40,881 bases of DNA from an uncultured Anaerolineae bacterium. Its GTDB lineage: Bacteria > Chloroflexota > Anaerolineae > Aggregatilineales > Phototrophicaceae. The notes below the pieces were generated by a model that ran no database searches, was not told the origin of the DNA, and saw nothing but the letters and a program-made list of their open reading frames with translations. Below, piece by piece: positions 8,186 through 15,648 of this stretch. The number at the start of each line of letters is the position of its first letter. The first letter of the stretch is position 1. The position numbers and the translations under genes were made by a program. The stretch is from positions 1 to 40,881 of the forward strand of contig CALIEB010000023.1 of NCBI GenBank assembly GCA_938022205.1, written 5' to 3'.

Positions 8186-10120
8186 ATGAAGCGTGTCGGG
8201 TCTTGGCTGGCGTTGGCTGCGCCCGCGCTGGTGGCAGTGTGGGCGTATGGTTACAGCGTGGGGCTGCCGTTCTTCACCGATGACGCGCCGCACTACCGCT
8301 TCTTGGTCAGCGTGGAAAGCGTTCCCGCGCTGTGGCTGGGGCAGGCGTGGTCGCCCTACTATCGCCCGGTAGTGTACAGCCTGTGGCGATGGGGCATGAA
8401 CCTACAAGGCGGCGTGTACGACCCTGTGACGTGGCACGCCTTTAACGTGTTACTCTATGCCGCATGCGGTGTGTTGGTCGCGCTGTTGGTCAAGCGCGTC
8501 TTGCGGACGTGGGCGTGGGGTGCGGTGGCGGGCGTGTTATTCGTGTTGTTCCCACTCAATTACCAAGCGGTGAACTGGGTGGGCAGCTTGTCGCATTTGG
8601 TGGTGACATTTGGCGTGGTGCTGGGCGTGCTGACAGGTCTGGTCGCGGCGCGGCGCGGCGGCGTGTTGGCATATGCCTTGTGCTGGTTCGGCGCGCTAAC
8701 AGCGACGTTCACGCACGAAAACGGCTTGCTCGTTGCGCCCTTGCTGCTGGTGACCCTCTGGCTAGCGGGCGTGCGCCGCTGGCAAACGCTCGCGCGCGTC
8801 GCGCTTGTGCCGTGCGTGCTGGCGGGGTTGTACGCATTGCTTTGGCTTACGCTGCCGCGTCCGCGTCTCGATGAAGGGCTGCGCCTTAGCTCTGACCTTT
8901 GGCAAAACGCGGCGGTGCTGTTGCATGGCTTCGCGTACCCTGTTTCCGCGCTGTTGCGCCCTTTTGTCGTGGGTAAGGCGGACAACACGCTCGTGCTAGG
9001 TGTGGTGGGTGTGACAACGAGCGTGCTGTTGCTCTTGACATGGCGTGCGCGCGGCGTGCTGCTTTGGGCGTGCTTTTGGTATGTTGCTAGCGTTGCGCTG
9101 TCGCTATTGCTGCTTCAGCCCGATTACGTCTACAGTTCGCCGCGCTTGTTGGTCTTGGCAAGCGTAGGGGCGATGACGGCGTGGGTGCTGGCGTGGCGCG
9201 CGCTAGCGGCACGCGGTCGTGTCGGGCGCGTGTTGGCGGTGGCGGGTGTGTTGTGGCTGGTTGGCGTGAGCGTTGCCTTCTTGCAGTTGCGCGAAAAAGA
9301 CTACAAGCGCATGGCTGCCTATGCGTGGGAGCTTTTCGCGTTGACCGAGCGCGTCAACGTACACGACGAGGGACTGCTGCTCATCAACGCTCCGAACTAC
9401 ATCGCGCCGACGCTAGAAACCAAGTTCTTTCTCACCGGCGAGGAGTTCGCCAGCTTCATGACCCCAGAAATCAGCTACAACGATTACTTGTGGGTCAATA
9501 CAGGCGTGCCAATGCACAACAGCCCCATTCAGGCGGTCGCCTATGGCGAGCTGCTGCAATATTCCGACGGCATGTTCGTGCCGTATTACCCCATGCTCGA
9601 CCTTACGCCGCTGCAAGAGCTGCTGAATGGAGCGCGTCATATCGTCGTGACGCAGTTTGTCGGCAACGACTTTTTCCCTGTCTACGTGGCGGGCGCAGGG
9701 CAGGTAGACGCGGCGGCGGGCGCGCTAGCGGTCTTTGGCGCGGACGACGTGCTAACTTTGCAAGCGGCGCGATACGCGCTGGTTACACCGCAGCGGCTGC
9801 GTGTGCGCTTGCAGTGGCAGCTTGACACGTTCTCTGAGGTTAAGCGTTTCGTGCATGTGTTGTGTGACGGGCAATTGGTCGGACAGCAAGATGGCTATGC
9901 TTGGGGTAATCTTGCGCCGTTTGGCTTTTGGCAGCCGCACGAGGCGCGGGTGGAGCAGCTGGAAATTTGGACGAAGGCAGCGGTTACACCCGACTGTTTG
10001 CGCGTGCTGACGGGCGTTTACGACGCTCGCACGGGCGAACGCCTGCCTGCGCGCACGCCTGAAGGCACGCTGTTGCCCGATGGCGCGTGGGACATCTCGG
10101 TGGCTGCCGTGCTGCCATAA
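8186..10120 (+). CDS. Polytopic membrane protein, probable GT-C type glycosyltransferase
   Basis: This 644-residue membrane protein has roughly ten to eleven transmembrane segments over residues 1-370 and a soluble C-terminal part of about 270 residues. The first outer loop carries the Asp pair D32-D33 in FFTDDAPHY, followed by YYRPVVYSLW, and a later THENG lies near 178. This plan matches GT-C enzymes of the PMT/GT39 kind, which move sugars from polyprenyl phosphates onto proteins or glycans outside the membrane. The assignment rests on topology and the acidic loop only. The gene begins three bases after the P1 hydrolase stop with a poor ribosome site, so it is probably translationally coupled. 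Confidence 0.75.
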   Translation: MKRVGSWLALAAPALVAVWAYGYSVGLPFFTDDAPHYRFLVSVESVPALWLGQAWSPYYRPVVYSLWRWGMNLQGGVYDPVTWHAFNVLLYAACGVLVALLVKRVLRTWAWGAVAGVLFVLFPLNYQAVNWVGSLSHLVVTFGVVLGVLTGLVAARRGGVLAYALCWFGALTATFTHENGLLVAPLLLVTLWLAGVRRWQTLARVALVPCVLAGLYALLWLTLPRPRLDEGLRLSSDLWQNAAVLLHGFAYPVSALLRPFVVGKADNTLVLGVVGVTTSVLLLLTWRARGVLLWACFWYVASVALSLLLLQPDYVYSSPRLLVLASVGAMTAWVLAWRALAARGRVGRVLAVAGVLWLVGVSVAFLQLREKDYKRMAAYAWELFALTERVNVHDEGLLLINAPNYIAPTLETKFFLTGEEFASFMTPEISYNDYLWVNTGVPMHNSPIQAVAYGELLQYSDGMFVPYYPMLDLTPLQELLNGARHIVVTQFVGNDFFPVYVAGAGQVDAAAGALAVFGADDVLTLQAARYALVTPQRLRVRLQWQLDTFSEVKRFVHVLCDGQLVGQQDGYAWGNLAPFGFWQPHEARVEQLEIWTKAAVTPDCLRVLTGVYDARTGERLPARTPEGTLLPDGAWDISVAAVLP

Positions 10121-10125
10121 TCGCG

Positions 10126-10185
10126 TATAATGTTAAGAGAGCTGCGCTAAGCCTTAACTTGACGTTAGTCATATGTTGATATATT
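10126..10185 (+). promoter_or_regulatory. Promoter region of the two-component operon, with inverted repeat
   Basis: A perfect TATAAT lies at 10126-10131 but lacks a good -35. A second candidate pairs TTGACG (10159-10164) with TATATT (10180-10185) over a short 15-base spacer. Between them an inverted repeat GTTAAG (10132-10137) / CTTAAC (10153-10158), with an inner AGC/GCT, could be an operator for the response regulator or a short hairpin after the upstream gene. None of this is proven. Confidence 0.4.
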
Positions 10186-10198
10186 AGGACGTGCTTCT

Positions 10199-10918
10199 AT
10201 GAGCATCATACGCGAGAAAAAGACAATGGCAAAGAAAATTCTGATTATCGAGGACGAGCCGACACTGCTGGACAAGCTCGCTGAGAAGCTGCGCGGCGAT
10301 GGCTATGTCGTCTCTACGGCGATGGACGGCGAAGTGGCGTGGGAAAAGGTGCGCAGCGAAAAGCCTGACCTTGTCGTGCTGGACATCATGCTGCCCAACC
10401 TCGACGGCTTGAGCTTGTGTCGCATGATACGCAACGAAAGCAGCACTGCCAAAATCCCTATCATTATTGTGACGGCGCGCAACAATGAAGTGGACAAAAT
10501 CATCGGCTTAGAGAGCGGCGCGGACGATTATTTGGTGAAGCCGTTCGGCTTGGGCGAGTTCTTGGCGCGGGTGCGTGCTGTGTTGCGTCGCCCGCAGGGT
10601 GAAGACCCGCTCCAGCAAGAAGAGATTTCCTCACAAGACATTCGCCTCAACATGACCAGCCGCCGCCTCTTCAAAGGCGACGAGGAAATCAAGCTCAGCA
10701 ACAAAGAGTTTGACTTGCTCGCGGAACTCATGCGCAACAGAAACGCTGTCTTGTCACGCGATTTGATTTTGACAAAAGTCTGGGGCTACGATTACTTCGT
10801 GGACAAGCGCACGGTAGACGTGCATGTGCGTTGGCTGCGCGAAAAGATTGAGGATGACCCCTCCACGCCACGCCGCATCGTGACGGTGCGCGGCGTGGGG
10901 TATCGCTTTGAAGGCTGA
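10199..10918 (+). CDS. OmpR/PhoB-family response regulator
   Basis: This 239-residue cytosolic transcription factor has a receiver domain (about 12-128) and a C-terminal winged-helix DNA-binding domain (about 140-237). Receiver residues are E18 and D19, the phosphorylated D62 in VLDIMLPNLDG, T92 and K114 in LVKPFG. The C-terminus has the OmpR-family signature DVHVRWLREKIEDDP followed by TVRGVGYRF. The ATG at 10199 is nine bases after AGGA. A second in-frame ATG at 10226, giving MAKKILIIEDE, is equally common as a family N-terminus. The histidine kinase gene starts four bases after its stop, so the two form a cognate pair like PhoB-PhoR. The signal sensed is unknown; no phosphate genes lie nearby. 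Confidence 0.94.
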   Translation: MSIIREKKTMAKKILIIEDEPTLLDKLAEKLRGDGYVVSTAMDGEVAWEKVRSEKPDLVVLDIMLPNLDGLSLCRMIRNESSTAKIPIIIVTARNNEVDKIIGLESGADDYLVKPFGLGEFLARVRAVLRRPQGEDPLQQEEISSQDIRLNMTSRRLFKGDEEIKLSNKEFDLLAELMRNRNAVLSRDLILTKVWGYDYFVDKRTVDVHVRWLREKIEDDPSTPRRIVTVRGVGYRFEG

Positions 10919-10921
10919 GCC

Positions 10922-12421
10922 ATGTTTGAAGTGCTTTTGGGGCTTTTGTTGGCGGTTGTAGGCGCAGGGGTTGCCTATCAGCAAACGCTGCGCAGGCGAC
11001 AGGCACTCGCCGAGCTTGAAGCGGCACAGCGTGAGCTGGCGACACTCCAGCAAAAGCTCAAAGACCAACAGGCACAAGCGCGCGCGCTGAATGAAAGTAT
11101 CGCGAAGTGCGACGCGCTCATCTTGCGTCTGCGCCAAACGAACGCCGAAAACGACCGCACGATTGGCGCGCTCAAAGAGCAGCTCAAAGACTACGAGCGG
11201 TTGGCGATTAACTTGCGCGGGCAGCTCAACACGGTGGAGCGCACTTCCCGCGAGAGCAAGGCACTCTTCACCGCTATTTCTAGTGTTGCCTATGACCTCG
11301 TGTTTGTGTTAAACGAGGAAGGCTTGGTGATTGCGATGAACCGCGCTGCCGATAAGCTGTTTGGCAAGCGCAACCCCATCGGTGAACGCCTGAGCGACCT
11401 GTTAGACGCGCCTGAGTTAGCTGACTTTGTGGCGCGGGCGGGCGACGAAGAAGAAGACCTCGAAACCCAGCTCTTGCTAGACAACCGCCACTACCGCGTT
11501 CGCACCAAGCCTATTCGCTACGACGCGCTGCAGCTGTTTGTTGGCGTGGCGATGCAAGATATCACCGACCTCGTGCGCCTCAATCGCGCGCGTCGTGACA
11601 TGGTGGCGAACATCTCGCACGAGCTGCGCACGCCAATTGCCAACATTCGCATGATTATCGAGGGCTTGTTCTACGATGACGACCGCCCAAAGCGCAAGGC
11701 GAGCATTTCCTCCCTGCGTTCTATTCAGCGTGAGACCGACTCACTGCTTTGGCTAGTGCAAGAGCTGTTAGACTTGTCGATGATTGAAAGTGGGCAGGCG
11801 ATTATGAAGCTCTATCCTAATCGTCTGCTCGATTTGGTCAACGACACGGTTGACCGCTTGAAAGACCAATTGGCACAGAAAGAGCTTAAGGTGGTGTTGC
11901 ATATCCCCGCCAAAATCGAAGTGCTGTGCGACTGGGAGCAGACGCGGCGGGTGCTGCTCAACCTTATTCACAACGCTATCAAATGGTCGCCACCCCGCGA
12001 GGCGATTAGCGTGAGTGCTAGCCAACAGGGCGACGAAGTGGTGATTAGCGTGTTTGACAACGGGCGCGGCGTGCCGGACGACCAGCGCGAACGCATCTTC
12101 GAACGCTTCTATCAAGTCGACACGTCGCGCAGCGGCAACGAAGGCTCTGGGCTGGGCTTAGCAATTTGCAAGCACATCGTCGAGGCACACGGCGGGCGCA
12201 TTTGGGCGGAGGGCAACAGCAGTGGCGGCGGCGGTCGTTTCTTCTTCACGCTGATTAGTGCGAACGAGGACGACGTTCACGCGCCCACCGAGATGCAGCG
12301 TGGACAACATGACTATGTGCCGCTGCCGACGTTGCCCAGCACGGCGGTGACGCGCGATGACCCTGCCAGCGACGAGCCAAGCATTGAGTTAGAGGATGAT
12401 GAAACCTCGCGCACCGCGTGA
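10922..12421 (+). CDS. PhoR-like membrane sensor histidine kinase
   Basis: This 499-residue kinase has one N-terminal membrane segment (about 3-20), a long Ala/Leu/Gln-rich coiled coil (about 25-110), a PAS-like domain (about 115-215), the HisKA domain with the phosphorylated His233 in ISHELRTP, and an ATP-binding domain with N box (NLIHNAIKWSP, 347-357), G1 (DNGRGVP, 379-385) and G2 (GSGLGLAI, 408-415). The acidic tail after about 450 is disordered and unlike the catalytic core. With no periplasmic domain and a PAS domain in the cytosol, it more likely senses an internal or membrane state than an external ligand. It starts immediately after the response regulator. The next gene downstream is separated by its own promoter and riboswitch. 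Confidence 0.94.
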   Translation: MFEVLLGLLLAVVGAGVAYQQTLRRRQALAELEAAQRELATLQQKLKDQQAQARALNESIAKCDALILRLRQTNAENDRTIGALKEQLKDYERLAINLRGQLNTVERTSRESKALFTAISSVAYDLVFVLNEEGLVIAMNRAADKLFGKRNPIGERLSDLLDAPELADFVARAGDEEEDLETQLLLDNRHYRVRTKPIRYDALQLFVGVAMQDITDLVRLNRARRDMVANISHELRTPIANIRMIIEGLFYDDDRPKRKASISSLRSIQRETDSLLWLVQELLDLSMIESGQAIMKLYPNRLLDLVNDTVDRLKDQLAQKELKVVLHIPAKIEVLCDWEQTRRVLLNLIHNAIKWSPPREAISVSASQQGDEVVISVFDNGRGVPDDQRERIFERFYQVDTSRSGNEGSGLGLAICKHIVEAHGGRIWAEGNSSGGGGRFFFTLISANEDDVHAPTEMQRGQHDYVPLPTLPSTAVTRDDPASDEPSIELEDDETSRTA

Positions 12422-12430
12422 AATGGTTTA

Positions 12431-12459
12431 TTGCGTCGCAAGCTCCCTTTTGCTATACT
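12431..12459 (+). promoter_or_regulatory. Sigma70 promoter of the riboflavin transporter operon
   Basis: TTGCGT (12431-12436) and TATACT (12454-12459) are separated by exactly 17 bases, and a TGC before the -10 makes it an extended -10 promoter. Transcription would begin near 12466, just before the FMN riboswitch. Confidence 0.75.
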
Positions 12460-12470
12460 AAGGCTAACAA

Positions 12471-12622
12471 ATACCTTCGGGGCAGGGTGGAAGTCCCTAC
12501 CGACGGTGAAGCGTGGTGCCTATGCACACGCCAAGCCCGTGACCCGCGTCGCCTAAACCGCGAACGGTGGATTTGGTGAGAAACCAAAGCCGACGGTAAC
12601 AGTCCGGATGGGAGAAGGTTAT
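12471..12622 (+). ncRNA. FMN riboswitch (RFN element)
   Basis: The sequence has all conserved RFN blocks in order: P1 5' strand ATACCTTC (12471-12478), GGGGCAGGGTG, CCGACGGTGA, AGCCCGTGACCC, GGTGGATTTGGTGAGA, CCGACGGTAACAGTCCGGATG-like block, and GGGAGAAGG with the P1 3' strand GAAGGTTAT (12614-12622). It binds flavin mononucleotide. Located between a good promoter and an intrinsic terminator, it should shut off the downstream ABC transporter when FMN is plentiful. Confidence 0.97.
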
Positions 12623-12727
12623 CACGACAGACAAGCGCACCTGCCGCACGGCGTGCAGGCGGTGTTTGTGCAATGACACCTAGAGGCGTGCTTGCCTTGT
12701 GGTGCGTCTTTGCCTAGTCGTATCCTG

Positions 12728-12761
12728 CCCCGTATGTTTAGCTGAGCAACGGGGTTTTCTT
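12728..12761 (+). terminator. Riboswitch-controlled terminator / expression platform
   Basis: CCCCGT (12728-12733) pairs with ACGGGG (12749-12754), followed by TTTTCTT. The hairpin lies about 105 bases after the riboswitch and just before the transporter start codon. The 3' arm GGGG is also the only ribosome-site-like sequence for the ATG at 12762, so the hairpin could block both transcription and translation. An upstream hairpin CCTGCCGC...GCGTGCAGG (about 12641-12661) may take part in switching. Confidence 0.75.
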
Positions 12762-13565
12762 ATGCGCGTTTCCTTTCCTATCACAATGTCACGTTCCGCA
12801 AACACTTGGACGCGGCGGCTTGCGCCACTTTTGACGCTGGTGCTGGTGCTAGCAGCGTGGCAGCTTGTCTTTGCGCTGCGCCTTTACCCAACGTTCCTTA
12901 TTCCATCGCCGCAAATGGTGTGGGAGAAAGCAGCACAAGTGTTGCGTGACGGCACGCTTTGGGCGCATCTGCTGGCAACCAGCGAAGCGATGGTGTGGGG
13001 GTTGCTGTGGGGCGTGAGCATCGGCACGCTGCTGGGCTACCTTATCGCCAAGCTGCCGCTCGCTGAAGTGCTGCTCACGCCGCTGATTGTTGCCTTTCAA
13101 GCCACACCGATTGTGGCTTACGCGCCGCTGCTGATTATTTGGTTTGGCAGTGGTATGACCAGCAAAGTGGTGACCTGCGCGGTAATTGTCTTCTTTCCCA
13201 CTTTGATGAACACCGTTGTGGGTGTGCGCCAAATTCCACCGCGTCTGCGCGACCTCATGCGCGCGCTTTCCGCCACGCGCTGGCAAACGCTATGCAAGCT
13301 GGAGCTGCCTGCCATTCTGCCCGTGTGGCTGACAGGCTTAAAGACGAGTGCGACGCTGGCGGTGATTGGTGTGGTCGTGGGGGAGTTTCTCAGCGCAGAC
13401 AGGGGCTTGGGGCATTGGGTGAAGCTGGCGCGCAGCCAATATGACACCGCGTTGGTCTTTGTCGGCGTGCTGACCATGACCGCGCTCGCGCTGACGTTTT
13501 ACAGTCTTGTTTACTTGCTTGAGTGGCGTTTGCTGAAATGGCAGCGTCAATCAAGAAGCGTATAA
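12762..13565 (+). CDS. ribX: RibX-like riboflavin ABC transporter permease
   Basis: This 267-residue inner-membrane permease is of the SsuC/TauC/ThiX type, with six predicted membrane segments and the ATPase-docking loop around LRDLMRALSATRWQTL (about 160-180). The ATG at 12762 is preferred: it lies just after the riboswitch terminator, whereas a longer in-frame GTG start at 12699 would place the terminator inside the coding sequence. A shorter start at 12786 is possible. The gene heads a three-gene operon (permease, binding protein, ATPase) under an FMN riboswitch. That control strongly suggests that the imported molecule is riboflavin or a related flavin, as proposed for RibXY of Chloroflexus. 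Family alone would allow sulfonate, taurine or thiamine-precursor uptake. Confidence 0.87.
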   Translation: MRVSFPITMSRSANTWTRRLAPLLTLVLVLAAWQLVFALRLYPTFLIPSPQMVWEKAAQVLRDGTLWAHLLATSEAMVWGLLWGVSIGTLLGYLIAKLPLAEVLLTPLIVAFQATPIVAYAPLLIIWFGSGMTSKVVTCAVIVFFPTLMNTVVGVRQIPPRLRDLMRALSATRWQTLCKLELPAILPVWLTGLKTSATLAVIGVVVGEFLSADRGLGHWVKLARSQYDTALVFVGVLTMTALALTFYSLVYLLEWRLLKWQRQSRSV

Positions 13566-13595
13566 ACCATTATCACAACGAAAGGACGTAATGCC

Positions 13596-14717
13596 ATGCG
13601 CAAGATGATGTTGCTATTGATGTTGTTGTGTCTTGCAAGTGTGGTGCAGGGACAAAGAGCCGTGCAGCCCGAACGCTTTTTGCTGACTTTTGTCCCTAAC
13701 GTGCAGTTCTCGCCTACTTATGTGGCAATCGCTAAGGGTTACACTGTTGAAGCGGGCTTTGACGTGACGATTGCGTACCTAAGCGAGCCGGATGTGGTTG
13801 ACCTTATCGCCTCAGAACAGGCGCACTTTGGCATGGTCAGCGGCGAGCAGGTCATCCTTGCGGCGGCGCAAGGGCGCGACATTGTCTACGTGTATAACTG
13901 GTTCAACAAATACCCTGTTGGTGTGGTCGTGCGCGACGACGGACGTATCACCACGCCTGCCGACCTGCGTGGCGCAAAGGTCGGCATTCCGGGGCGTTTC
14001 GGCGCGAGCTACAGTGGCTTGACGGCGTTGCTGTTGGCAAACGGTCTGACAGAGGCGGATATTCAGCTGGATGAGATTGGCTTTAACGCGCCTGAAGTGT
14101 TCTGCATGGGGGTGATTGACGCTTCGGTGGTGTACATCAACAACGAGCCGCTGCAAATCCAAAACCGTGCCGATGCGGGTGACTGCGGTGACGTGCGCGG
14201 CGTGCGCGTGTTCAGCGCGAGCGACTACACGCCGTTAGTGTCTAACGGCATTGTCACTAGCAAGGCTTTCGCCGAAGCGCAGCCTGAGCAAGTGCAAGCC
14301 TTTGTAACGGCGTATCATCGCGGTCTGAGCGACGTTATCAACAATCCCGCAGAAGCCTATCTGTTGAGCGCGCTTTTTGTGGAAAACTTGCCCATGAGCG
14401 ATGACCTGCGTGCTGCATTGGAAGCCGCCGCTCGCGAGCAAGAGGCGTTCTTGGCAACCAATCCCAGCCGCGAAGAGATCGCCGCGTCGCGTTTAGCACT
14501 CGCAGAGACACTGCACGCCGCGTTTGACAGCAAGCAGCTCTTGCAGTTTGACGTGCTGCTGGCAAGCATTAACTTGTGGGATAGCGACGCGCTTGGGCAA
14601 AGCGACGCGGCAGCATGGGAAACTATGCAAGACACGCTCTTGGCAATGGGCATACTGAAAGCTCCGTTAGACATCGAAACCTTCTACACCAACGCCTTTG
14701 TTCCTTCGGGTGATTAA
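13596..14717 (+). CDS. ribY: RibY-like riboflavin-binding protein of the ABC transporter
   Basis: This 373-residue exported binding protein is of the NMT1/THI5/SsuA type. It has a signal sequence (about residues 3-19, MMLLLMLLCLASVVQG). It then shows the family pattern: FVPNVQFSPTYVAIAKGY, an FGMVSGEQVILAAAQGRDI segment and a TTPADLRGAKVGIPG motif. No lipobox is evident at the cleavage region. The start is supported by AAAGGACG about eight bases upstream; an out-of-frame ATG lies five bases before it. It follows the permease by 30 bases. In the THI5-like fold the ligand sits between two lobes; FMN-riboswitch control points to riboflavin. Residues contacting the ligand cannot be assigned without a structure. 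Confidence 0.87.
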   Translation: MRKMMLLLMLLCLASVVQGQRAVQPERFLLTFVPNVQFSPTYVAIAKGYTVEAGFDVTIAYLSEPDVVDLIASEQAHFGMVSGEQVILAAAQGRDIVYVYNWFNKYPVGVVVRDDGRITTPADLRGAKVGIPGRFGASYSGLTALLLANGLTEADIQLDEIGFNAPEVFCMGVIDASVVYINNEPLQIQNRADAGDCGDVRGVRVFSASDYTPLVSNGIVTSKAFAEAQPEQVQAFVTAYHRGLSDVINNPAEAYLLSALFVENLPMSDDLRAALEAAAREQEAFLATNPSREEIAASRLALAETLHAAFDSKQLLQFDVLLASINLWDSDALGQSDAAAWETMQDTLLAMGILKAPLDIETFYTNAFVPSGD

Positions 14718-14720
14718 GCC

Positions 14721-15467
14721 ATGCGCGTGCGTCTCGAAGGGGTAAGCGTCACCTATCGCCAAGCTGGGGCGAAGCTGCTCGCGCTTGCGCCGCTGACGGT
14801 CGACATCCCCAGTGGCCAGTTTGTCGCTATTTTAGGCGCAAGCGGCTGCGGCAAAAGCACGTTAGTGCGTGTGGTGGCGGGCTTGCAACCCGCCACCAGC
14901 GGCAGCGTGTGGCTTGACGAAGTGCGCAACACGCGCCCGCACCCTGCTGTCGGCATGATGTTTCAAGACGCGACGCTGATGGGCTGGCGCACGGTGTTTG
15001 ACAACATCGCGCTGCCGCTGGAATTGGCGGGCGCGTCGCATGCTGCCCGCGAGGCGCGCCTGCGCGCCTTGCTGCCGATGCTTGGACTGGAGGCGTGGGC
15101 AAACGCTTATCCGGCGATGCTGTCTGGCGGCATGGCACAGCGCGCGGCACTTGGGCGCGTCTTGGCGCAAAACCCGCGCTTGCTGCTGCTTGACGAGCCG
15201 TTTGGCGCGTTGGATGCCTTCACCCGCGAACAACTGCGGCTGGATTTGCTGGCGTTGTGGCGCGATATGCGACAGACAGTGCTGATGGTCACGCACGACA
15301 TTCATGAGGCTGTGTTCATGGCTGACCGTTTGCTGGTCTTTAGCCCACGTCCGGGGCGTTTGGTCGCAGACATCGCCATTGACTTGCCGCGCCCGCGCCA
15401 ATTAGATATGGTGTACGACGCTGAGTTTGGTGTGTATGCTCGCGCTGCCCGCGCTGCTATGGTGTAG
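14721..15467 (+). CDS. ATP-binding subunit of the riboflavin ABC transporter
   Basis: This 248-residue cytosolic ATPase is of the SsuB/TauB type and powers the transporter. It has Walker A GASGCGKST (about 41-49), a Q-loop MMFQD, the signature LSGGMAQRAALGRVLA, Walker B LLLLDEPFGALD and the switch His in VTHD. All catalytic residues are present. It starts three bases after the binding-protein stop. Its last eleven bases overlap the end of a convergent zinc-ribbon gene on the minus strand. RibXY systems were first described by permease and binding protein, so the dedicated ATPase gene here completes the importer. Confidence 0.92.
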   Translation: MRVRLEGVSVTYRQAGAKLLALAPLTVDIPSGQFVAILGASGCGKSTLVRVVAGLQPATSGSVWLDEVRNTRPHPAVGMMFQDATLMGWRTVFDNIALPLELAGASHAAREARLRALLPMLGLEAWANAYPAMLSGGMAQRAALGRVLAQNPRLLLLDEPFGALDAFTREQLRLDLLALWRDMRQTVLMVTHDIHEAVFMADRLLVFSPRPGRLVADIAIDLPRPRQLDMVYDAEFGVYARAARAAMV

Positions 15468-15648
15468 GTGGTTCGTGCGGCTGCCACGTCGTCATGTCTT
15501 GGCAGTAAGCACACATGTGTGGCAGCGGGTCGTTCGCGAACGCAAAAAACGTTTGCCCACAATGCGGGCAGCGATACAGGCGCAATGAGTTGATGGGGGC
15601 TTCTGGCGGCATTGCTTCTGCTAGCGGGCCGTCGGGTGCGTCGCTCAC
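15457..15648 (-). CDS. Small zinc-ribbon protein, 63 residues
   Basis: The product has two Cys pairs, CPHC and CAYC, separated by about 18 residues, which is a rubredoxin-type or zinc-ribbon knuckle arrangement that probably binds one zinc. The termini are Pro/Ala/Glu-rich and likely disordered. Its GTG start overlaps the TGA of the M20 gene (GTGA), which supports translation by coupling. Its end overlaps the convergent ATPase gene by eleven bases. It resembles no specific family that I can name; a nucleic-acid or protein-binding role is possible but not shown. Confidence 0.65.
   Translation of the reverse strand: MSDAPDGPLAEAMPPEAPINSLRLYRCPHCGQTFFAFANDPLPHMCAYCQDMTTWQPHEPPTP

Noticed and set aside
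12699..12761. Longer GTG start for the riboflavin permease
   Set aside because: It would put the riboswitch terminator inside the coding sequence.
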